From Odontesthes bonariensis (Eukaryota > Chordata > Actinopteri > Atheriniformes > Atherinopsidae), in NCBI RefSeq assembly GCF_027942865.1, contig NC_134527.1:6550976-6614975 (forward strand): DNA of 64,000 nt, read 5' to 3'. How positions within the stretch are numbered: position 1 is the first letter of the stretch; each line of letters starts with the position of its first letter. The notes under the pieces were generated by a model. It did not search any database, was not told where the DNA came from, and saw only the letters and a program-made list of their open reading frames with translations. A program made the position numbers and the translations under genes. Positions 23,613-33,400 of the stretch are shown piece by piece.

Positions 23613-25364
23613 TGAATAGAATTCAAAGTGAGAGACCGACAGTAACAAAGAAAAATATGATTTAAAGTTATTGCTTTTAATGGTAGTACAAGCGATGGAA
23701 TCTTTATTTCTTCACGCACTGCTTCTGCATTTGATGTCATGTTTTTACTGACATGAGGTTTGCATTTACTAACTGTTTTAGACCTGGTCAGGACCAGAGG
23801 AGTTTTGAGGGTTTTTTGTGTAATGTACTTTCTTTACCTCATGACAGTAGGCACGACTGTATGCTGCATGCACACAGCATGCAGGCTCAGAGTCTACTTT
23901 AGCTAAATTTGGCTAAAACTGCTATTTATGACACAGCAAACTTGTAACAGATCCTTCCCTAAAGGAGGTTCTATTTTTGTACAGCCTGTCTCACTAACGT
24001 GCTTCTTCTACTTCATTAAACATCCTTTCCAAGATCACAAAAGTGCAACAAAAAGACAACATGAGGAATGCTAATTTTGGAAATTTGTGACCCAAAATAG
24101 TGACCAAATGACAAGGAATAATAAGGAAGCAATCACCAAAAAATCGGATATATACAGTGTTCTTTTTATTATTACAGTTTTTGGAAAAAGCACAAAGCAT
24201 GTTCTCAGTGTATTATGAAATCAGATGATCTGTGGGGACTATATTGCACAGCAGTAGGTACATTACTGGCTCAGTAAGGGGACCAAGATGTCCTGCCAGC
24301 TCTAAAGAGCAGGCCAGGCAACTTGTGAATCTCTGGAGTTTTTCCTTATACAACTGGAGCAGCCGTGTGAACTCACATCTTGTCAACAAAAAAATACAAG
24401 GACACTTTGTATTGCATGCTGTGTAATATCGTCAATGGCAGCAGGCTTACACTGGCATAGATGCAGGTATTATCGTCATGTAGCAACCTCTCAGCACTTT
24501 CTGGTGACCATAAGTGTGCAACTGGTCTTTGTGTAATTGAAATGCCATGACGTCTTTTATCGATGGTTCAGTGCATGTACACGGTGCGCCTCCAGATTTG
24601 ATTCTGTCCACTTTTATATATGGAACAGTTGGAATATTAGATAATGATGAATGTTTATTCCTGACAGTTTTTCTTTTCTTTAAAGCACTAGCATAATACA
24701 GCAGAGGTTTGCAGAAAGGGAAACCATAAGTTCTAAGAAATGTTTTCCTGGTTTGCCCATGGGCTCGCGCGCTGCTCGTAAATTCTCAGTTACGCAGGCG
24801 TTGAGTGTAGTTTCCGATTTAAAAAGGGGGAATGTTGCTGATATGCCATTTGGAATGTATAGTATTTCATTCTTATAGTAAAGGTCCAAATAATGCTGAT
24901 AATAAAAGCTTTTTCCAGTTGTTTTTTTCCACTTGACTCACCAAATTTTATTTATAGCTCTCACAATGATTAAAGCAGCACGTTTTTAGTCGCACTTCAT
25001 TATTTATGATGGTGTGAAGCTCATATCTGGGCACAGTCAGTTCTCATTGTAGGTCCTTGGTTTCCTGCCATTTGCAGAAACAGACGGTCAATTCCAGACT
25101 GTCCCTCCAAATTTGTGCTGGATATTTGATGGCCTCGCTTCCCACAATGCTGCGGTTGCTCTTTAAGGGCATAGTGGAAGTTGTTAATGTCACTGCACTG
25201 AAGGATCAGGATTGGCGCTGAGCCACACAGTGTTTGTATGTAGGCAATCCTGCAATATAACAGTTCCTAAAAACCTGGCACAATAATGGATACATAACCC
25301 TCTTTCACCTTGTTTGTTCCAAAGTCACAGATGAATAAAATATGAAGCTATTTCAGTATGATGA
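23613..25364. other. Intergenic, nothing recognised
   Basis: No gene or repeat is supported. Confidence 0.45.
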
Positions 25365-26101
25365 TACAGTGCCATAAAGAAGAATCCCCCCCACTGGCAA
25401 TTTTCCCGTATTGAGGCTTTATGTCTTGGAATTAAAGTGCATTTCTCAGAGTTGTGTATAATTTGATCAACACAACATGTCTGCCACTTTGAAAGTACAA
25501 GATATCTGTAACTGTGAAACCTTTTGGGTTATACGTCTACATTTGGCCCATCACTGGGATTTTTGCCCATTCCCCATGGCAAACCTGCCCCAGTTCGTTC
25601 AAACTGGATAGGTTCAGCAATTTTAAAGCCCTACCATAGATGCTCAATCAGAATGAGATCAGGGCTTTCCAAAACACTTGAATGTGTCCGTTTAAACCAC
25701 CAGAGTCTTGTTTTATAAGTAACCTGATGCTGAAAGGTGATCTTCCGAGGTAGTTTCTAATTTTCCAAAAAGTCTACTCAGCAATTTGTCTGGCTTTTTT
25801 CACCATTGATCATTCTTTAAATTCTGACCAATATTTCCAAAGTGTTCCTGATTAGGATTTGCATTACTTCTGAAGGGAAGTGGCAGCACCAGTTCATAAT
25901 GTAGGGGTTCAAAGAAAACAAGGTGATTACATACGCTGTCACTACTTTTCAGTTTCCGTCTTTGCTTTTTTTTTTTTTTTTTTTCATTGATCCAGTTTTA
26001 AGAATTCTGTTGAAGACTATTAATAGAATTCCAGATGATATCTACTTCTAAGTCACGGCATAAAGCAACAAATTACTATCGTATTTTTTCAAGGCACTGT
26101 A
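25365..26101 (-). mobile_element. Tc1/mariner relic with both termini
   Basis: The outer edges are TACAGTGCC at 25365 and GGCACTGTA ending 26101, i.e. inverted termini with TA target dinucleotides. Blocks such as CACTGGGATTTTTGCCCATT (25552) and a ...GATCAGGGCTTTCCAAAACA block (25660) are the reverse complement of a teleost Tc1 transposase gene, so the coding strand is minus. About half the length of a full element is missing and the frame is destroyed. Confidence 0.8.
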
Positions 26102-28640
26102 CACACTGAGTAAAAAAAGTTCTGAATTTCCGTCACATCCTTTGAAAAGAAAAAAAAAACAGCCGTTTTATTTATGGCGATAAAATTCGGCACAGACTTT
26201 TATAGTTCCTTGGGTGTTTTCTAGGAACATCAATCACCAGGTTTTTACTTATCCAGAAAAATATCTCAGTCCACTGCACAGTGCTATCCTTCACAGACCA
26301 TACCATGGGCTTAAAAAGAAGCACATCTGCAGGCTTTTAGTCTGGGTTTTATATCTGAAATTATGACTTAATATCAGTACTTGATAATGATTGGATAATG
26401 ATTGGAGATAAGATGTTGTTACACATATGTAGGTTGTGCTGGTGCTTAATAGCATTATGACTCTTTAAAGGCTGAAATATGCATTCATGTATTATGGAAT
26501 CCCAAACTGTATGAATCTCCTTCATGAGCAATGTGATTGTGACTCAGCTCTTAAAAGAAATGCTGCATTGCAGAGGACGGCTGATGCTATTGACAGCCTC
26601 TGTGGGCTGTCAGGATTAAATTTGCTTTGATGAAAGTCGGTATGATTTGATGAGAATATACAGCCTTTCTCCAAATCATATGGAAAATTGTTTACAACTA
26701 TTTCACATTTGGAGGCCTGTGTCTAACAATTCTGATTGGCTCCTTGCTGACACACTAACAAGCAGAAGCTTTTATGTGGAGCCTGTTGCTTTATGCAAAG
26801 TGTTGTATACTGCAGCTTCAAGATGGGAGACTTCCTCCTCACACAGCTGATTTTAATTAGTGAGATATTCGGTGTTCCTTTAAGTCCAATCTACAAACGG
26901 TTTCTAAAAGCTTGCTATTGTTATGACCCATAACTTAAAGTCTCTCTCCTAACACTGGTTAAACCCTTAAAACCAAACTCATGTGCATCAAAATTGAAAA
27001 CAGTCCAAATTTACCCTATGAAAATGATCCCATGTTTTTTTTTTTTTTACTGCAGTAAGTATGCAGGGATGCCAATAAGCCACTGCTTGCATTAAAAGCA
27101 ATTCACATAAATTTAGTCTTCTTCACCATTCGGTTATGGTCCATATGGGCCCTCTGTGGTCGATAGAGTGCAGCCCAAATACTTTAACTGGATGAAATTA
27201 GCCCTTTGATTGCGCATGCTCCTGGATCTGTCCCTAATCAGAAAACTAACACACCAAACAAAGAGGTATATATGCAGAAGAACAGCATTGAAGGTTTTTT
27301 TTAAAGTCTATAATATACTGTAGACTGATTACAAGCCAGTGTGTGGAAAGCTTCAAAAGGCAAAATATATGGGACCACCCATATGTCCATCTGCACAGTC
27401 CCAGTCATATTGCACATGCACACATGGGAACTGCGTTCTCAGCATTAAGATGTCCCTCGTCTCCCATTGCATATGTGAGCAAACTAGATAAAAGTACCTT
27501 ACCAGTTCTTCCACATAGATGGAGACACAGCACTGGCCAACATTGCCTCCACGGGAGAGTTGTTTTTTTTTCTTTAAAAGAATAGCAGAGCCTAAAGGGC
27601 TTAACACAAACACATAAAAGGTTTCTGTTTTGGCAGATTAACACTTGCAGGGCAGCTTTAATGCATTCCTAGTTACATCACAAGTTTCCATCTGTGTAAA
27701 TAATACATCATCACGGTAACTATCCCCCCTCTTTTCCCTGTTCCGCACGTGTCTGCTCCGCTTGACCCTGTTGGTTGTACGCTGACCAGACACGGTTCAC
27801 ACCATTTACACGCTGTTCAAGGCATGCAGCCAAGTAAGTGCTGTTAAACGGTTATATTAAATAAACCTCCTTCCCAGCCTGAAAGCTCATGAGACTGGCT
27901 GTGAAACCCTGGCTGTCTGAAACTGTAATTTTTAAACGGTCTTTGATACGCAGTAGTTCCAAGTTGATGTTGAGTCCAAGTCCATGTCGACTGCTTGTTT
28001 CACCCATTACACATCTCCTCTCTGTTAACAATGTTACAAACTAGATACTCACTCCACACACACAGTGTGATGGTTTCTAAAGAAAAAAAAAATCCACATC
28101 AGTTTTACACTAAGTAGGCTACTCTCCATAACTGCAGGAAATTCCCTATTCACTTTGTAGACAGCATTTAAAAAAAAATCTTTTCCCAGAAGCATAGAAA
28201 TATTTACTCTCCACTCACTCAAAGAGCTGTGGAGCCAAACATGCCTGGAAATATATGGAGGTGTGAAATGGAGCTTAAATGCAGCTTTGAGCTTATTTGA
28301 AAAAGTATTTCTAAAATATTTACTTAAACCTTGATAAAGTTCAGAAGGTTTTAGAAATATTATATTTAATTTACCACGTCTAAGATTTAATTTGCTGCAA
28401 TGCTGGGTATTTACTGTATAGATGATATCACTCAACATAAAGAACAAATAAATGTAGCCTACTTTATTGTACTGTACTAATTTTGACAGCTTATTATTGA
28501 CAATCCATTACCAAAATGTAACCAAACAGTATCATAAAACAACTGTTAAACGAGCTATTTTCTAACTTTAATTGACTTTGCATTAAATACTTTCCTTTGT
28601 GAGTGGATACTTTAATACTGTTAAATTCCTTTTATCACTT
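26102..28640. other. Intergenic, nothing recognised
   Basis: No coding exon, RNA gene or repeat edge is supported. It leads into the tmem230 promoter. Confidence 0.45.
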
Positions 28641-28689
28641 ATCAACTGTCACATGTCCTCAGACTACTGCCTGCAATGAGCTTGCGTGC

Positions 28690-28862
28690 GGATGGAAAAC
28701 CTGCGACAGCAAGAAACTGGACAAGTTGAGTGTGCGCATGCGCTTTAACAAATACGGAAGTTGACGTAGTTTTACAACAATGAAAACAACGCAGTGGCGC
28801 CACTAAGCTGCAGCCTGAGCTGAACTGGGACATTTACGGTGTTTGTTGAGCCCCAAACGAAG
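28690..28862 (+). promoter_or_regulatory. tmem230: tmem230 promoter and non-coding first exon
   Basis: There is a locally GC/CpG-richer patch with CGGAAGT (ETS-type) directly followed by TGACGTAG (CRE-type half site) at about 28755-28769 and no TATA box, the look of a housekeeping promoter. A consensus donor follows, AACGAAG|GTAAGAAA, with the exon ending at 28862. The transcription start is inferred to lie near 28770-28810. Assignment to tmem230 rests on position and strand, 1.5 kb before its first coding exon. Confidence 0.55.
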
Positions 28863-29883
28863 GTAAGAAAGGAAGGAGACAAAATTACTTTCAAAAGAGT
28901 TAATTCTCATCTTTCAGTCTGGCTTTTGACAGGATTACGACCTGGGGGGGCTAATGCTCCAGCTAATTTAGGTAGTTAGGCTTAAACAACCGAGGCACAA
29001 AACTCAGCTCCCCATTGAACAAAAGATAAATCTAAGTTTGTTTGCCGGCATTAACGGAGAGCTGATAAGGACACAGTAGTTGTCAGTAAATATGCTTATT
29101 GTGACAATGATTTTAAGATGCAGATAAGCGAAGCTTTGCGATATTTACATCTGTGGGCACGACTCAGGGGTCCTCTCCTGTGTGACACAGTAAAGCAGTG
29201 CCCTATGTGAAGCCTGTAACTGTACAGTTGTTGTCTTTAGGGAACTACTGTCCTTAAGACGTTAAAAAAAAAGTTTCACATCCCCCTCAATAAAAACAAC
29301 AACCAATCTAAGGGTCCACAGCACAGCCTAGCTACAGTTGACAAAAACTGCATGACAGAAGTGTTGATGAATCAGTTCCTCTTTACTGTGATGAGGAGGC
29401 AACAACGACTCCTCTTCATGGATCTGGCGACTCTTGGGAGGTGGGCTCAAGTGCAGGGACTGCCGACAAGGCCAAAGCCTCCAACATGAACAGAATTAAG
29501 GGCTTAAGGAGAGTCAGATCACATGTGTGGTCAGTGTCACACCTCTGATCCCATCTGGGGCAGATTGGTATTTTAGTGTTTCTCTCGTGCCTCTCTTTGC
29601 ATGCGGATGCTGCTTTCATGGAAGCAGTGGTAATTAGTCGCCTTGACGAGACCTGCTTTTTTTTTATTAACTCTTGAGTTTCTTGAGTGGGGTGAAGGCG
29701 AGACTTGTGAAGGAAGAGCCCCTCGTGGATGACAAAGGAAAAAATGATCTAAATTTCCCCAGACAGAAAACGCGTTTGAAAATGACTCGTTGCTTCAAAA
29801 AGTACACCTCAAGAGTCAAATGATTCCCTCAATCGCTGGTAAATCTCTCCTAACTTTTCCTCAAACACCTAATTTCTCTTTAC

Positions 29884-29907
29884 CACACACACACACACAC
29901 ACACACA
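29884..29907. repeat. (CA)n microsatellite
   Basis: About twelve CA units, continuing into an AT/AAAT-rich stretch. Confidence 0.95.
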
Positions 29908-30237
29908 TATAAATATAAATAAATTGTATAGATATAACAGAGCCGTTCTCTCAGATGAAATGGTCTTTCAAAGTTTGCGAGCAGAAGCGACAGAGTGGAG
30001 CTGAAAATGGGGGCTCATTATGTTCTATCAATAACCTCTTTGTCTCTGATTAGGTCATCTTTTCCAAGTGTGAAGTTTTTTTTCTGGTTATGTCTGGATC
30101 GTGAGGCAGTATGTTTTTAGATAGTTAGAAGTTGGTTACAAGTTTGCAGCTATATGAGCTTTTCTTGAAGGTTTGCTTGTATGATGCGCAACTCTGAATG
30201 TTGACAAAAACAACTAATACAAATACGTACATGTGTT

Positions 30238-30240
<3 letters not shown>

Positions 30241-30286
<46 letters not shown>
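30241..30286. repeat. (AT)n microsatellite
   Basis: 23 uninterrupted AT units inside tmem230 intron 1. Confidence 0.97.
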
Positions 30287-30288
<2 letters not shown>

Positions 30289-30374
30289 AAACAGAATACA
30301 GTTGAAATTGCAGACATGTGGGAGGCTACCTTGAATGACTAACTGCATCTCTTTCTAAACACCTCCAATGTGTC

Positions 30375-30476
30375 ATGAAGGCAGCTTCAAGCAATATGTA
30401 CTCCGCCGGAGTATCCAACAACAAGGTCAAGTATTCGAGGCTGGCTGCTGATGACGATGGTTACATAGACTTGCAG
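30375..30476 (+). CDS. tmem230: tmem230 coding exon 1
   Basis: 34 codons from the ATG at 30375, donor CAG|GTGAGA. The upstream acceptor is not certain: if the AG at 30383-30384 is used, the exon begins at 30385 and translation at 30396. Confidence 0.85.
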
Positions 30477-33400
30477 GTGAGACACACTTTCGCTACTACA
30501 TACTCTTATTGCCAAAGTAGTGATTTACTAAAAAAAGAAGCTGGAATTGAACAGGGCCGCGCGAAAGATTTCCATCCATGGATGTAAGCGTATGAGGTGG
30601 TGCGACCCATGTAACGGGTTTAATTCCCATGAGCTTATTATAAGAATTCCTAACCCAAAGCACGTAGTGACGTAGGTGATTCATGATACTCTGAGCTCGA
30701 CACCTTCAGGATCAAACAGCTTTATCCACCGTCTTATTGTATCTCGTGATGCAGCGCGGGCTGATGCAGATGTTTCAGCTCGCAGTAATCTACACATCTG
30801 TGTACAGTTTCTCCTTCTGAGCAGATGCACTTTGCCACCCAATCTCTTAGGTAGGAATGCTTATTACCACACTGTGTTTATGTGCTGAAAGAGGAAGGAT
30901 TTCCTTCTCACTAGATCATATTCTAAAATACAACGTTACCAGCTCCTTGTCGGTGACATATTCAAGGCCTATCCACCCACGCTGATATGTTAGATACAGA
31001 TATAGCTATCTGTTTCAGTCTGTGTTGTGTTAAAGGGATAGATCGCCTCTTTTGACATGAAGCTGTATGACATCCCATATTAGCAATATCATTTATTAAA
31101 TTTGACTTACCCCTTGCTGCGTCCTGTGAGCCGAGTTCCAGCCTCGTTTTGGTGTTGACGAAAGTAGACCGGCTAGTTGGCTGGGGCTTATAAAATAAAG
31201 CGTTTTGCTTCTCAAAACAATATGCGTTCAAAAGAGTAATACATTTGCGTCACAAAATCGTTCTCCAGGAAAAAGTCAGACCTCACAATCGCTTGGTGCT
31301 ATTTTCTCTCCCTTCATATCACTGCACGCAGCTACCTGCCGACAGCCATGCCTGTTACAGTGTTTGCTGCTCGGTCTACATAGCCCGAAGTGATACAAAG
31401 GGAGAGAAAATAGCGCCAAGCGATTGTGAGGTCTGACTTTTCCTGGATGAACGATTTTGTGATGCAAATGTATTACTCTTTTGAACGCATATTGTTTTGA
31501 GAAGCAAAACACTTTATTTTTTAAACCCCAGCCAACTTGCCGGACTACCTTCATCAACGCCAAAGCGAGGCTGGAACTCTGCTCACAGGACGCAGCAGGG
31601 GGTAAGAAAATGTTCATAAATAATATTGCTAATATGGGATGTCATACAGTTTCATGTCAAAAGAGGCGAACTATCCCTTTAAAAGACGCAGAATTCATTT
31701 TCATGTGAACTGAAATGAACTAATATCTTCAGCATAGTGATGGCAAACCAGTTGAGAAAAATTAAAACATTGTGTAATCATTTTGCTCATTACAGTTCAA
31801 GAGGAGTCCACCAAAGGTCCCGTACAAGGCTATCGCCCTGGCCATATTCCTGTTTCTGATTGGCTCCTTACTGATAATCTTTGGGTCTCTTCTTCTGGCT
31901 GGAATCATAAAGGTTGAGGTGAGTTTTGCCAGTGATTGTAATTATTTGTCTCTCTTTTTAATCAAAGATTTTAACCGATGGATCTCAAACATACATTAAC
32001 TGGAGTGAAGAAAAAGTTTGGGAACCGTTCCCAGCATGAAGGCTGAAGGACAGTTTCTTATCCTGTTGTGAAAAATGATAAATGCAGGTAGTTAGCTTAG
32101 CATGAATGCTAGTAGCAGGGTAAAAAGTAACAAAATGTACTTGCCAGCGCGTTTCTAAATAGAATCATCAATGACTTTGTAACAAGTCATTTGCTCGTTC
32201 CGAAGAAAAACTGCAATTATTTCAAATGAAAAGTAAGTGTAGTGATTTTACTGGCTCACTGCAAAGTTGAATGCATTTCTGTAATGTTGGATCATAATAA
32301 GGCCCATAATAAGGCCTTAAGTTAACGACAATGTTTTAAAGAAATATCTAGAATCACAGTTTCCCTTTTTTTTTTTTTTTTTTTTTTTAAAGCGGAGTTG
32401 TGTCAAACCCCTTATGAGCAGTCGGTGTCCTACGTGGAGTAGGTGGCGGTCCCCGGGCGAGCGAGGCTAAAAGCTCAGAGCAGGGTCATCGAAAGAGCGT
32501 CATGCGTCAAGCAGCTCGGATCTAAAAAAAAAAATCTCCCAGGAGTTTGAGCCGAGGCTGTGTTGTGGAATGTTACACCGCTTCTCTTTTCCCTCGGGCA
32601 GTTTCTTACTTTGTCAGCTCCTTTCTCTTAACTGCAGAGCGTCAGTGAAAGTTGTCTCTTTCGGGGTCTGAGCAGCGGTTAGCTTGGCTCGCTGTCATCA
32701 AAACCCTCTTTGGTTCTTCAAACTGAAAGCGCTCCGTCTGCTGCAGGGAAGATAATTACCATTCGTTAGTACTTCACACAACCCTACTGGGCCATGAAAA
32801 GTGTGCCATATTCCAAATAACTGCCCTTCTGCATAATATCCTAAACGGCTTGGTGATTAGGATTTTCTTAATTGATCTATTGTACACATGCATACTAACC
32901 AGAGTTGTATGTATATATTTATCACAATATTTCGTGGACTCCTTTTTTTTTTTCTTTACTTATCGTAGCAGGGAAAGCACAGGTGAGGCACATTTTGTTA
33001 ACGCTGGCTCAGACTCATTAGGTGACTAGTGATTAGTGAGCCATAACAGGGAGTGAAGCTGCACGACACGGGGAATCTTCAGCTGGCTTATCAACATGAA
33101 ACGCAGCCACTTTTTCAATGTGAGGTATTAGAGCAGCGTTTGAACGGCTGTCCTAACGTTTTATTGTCATGCTTGCGCTCTCCTGATATTACTTTTGCTT
33201 CTCTGGGCCGCAACACTTTTGTGTGCGTTTGAAAACAGTGACTGGTTCTGATGGCTAATAGCAGGGAGTTCCCACCTCAGTAGATCCCACGCTGTGGTTT
33301 TCACTTTGGCATTTCGTGGCGATATTACTGAACCTGCTTGTTTTATATTGGTAATTATCAGTGGGAGCTTAATGTGATTTTCTTTTTCTTTTTTTTCTTC

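Larger units (their letters stand above)
28863..30374 (+). other. tmem230: tmem230 intron 1
   Basis: It contains two microsatellites, (CA)12 at 29884-29907 and (AT)23 at 30241-30286. The AT tract lies only about 90 bp upstream of the coding exon, with a branch-point-like TGACTAAC (about 30336) between them. Nothing else is recognised. Confidence 0.6.

Noticed and set aside
30241..30286. CRISPR-like or structured array
   Set aside because: A simple AT microsatellite; no spaced repeats of CRISPR type occur in this eukaryotic window.
31205..31708. Open frames on both strands, e.g. with the repeated [10 protein letters not shown] sequence, in tmem230 intron 2
   Set aside because: Both copies arise from the inverted arms of the TTAA foldback element; not genes.
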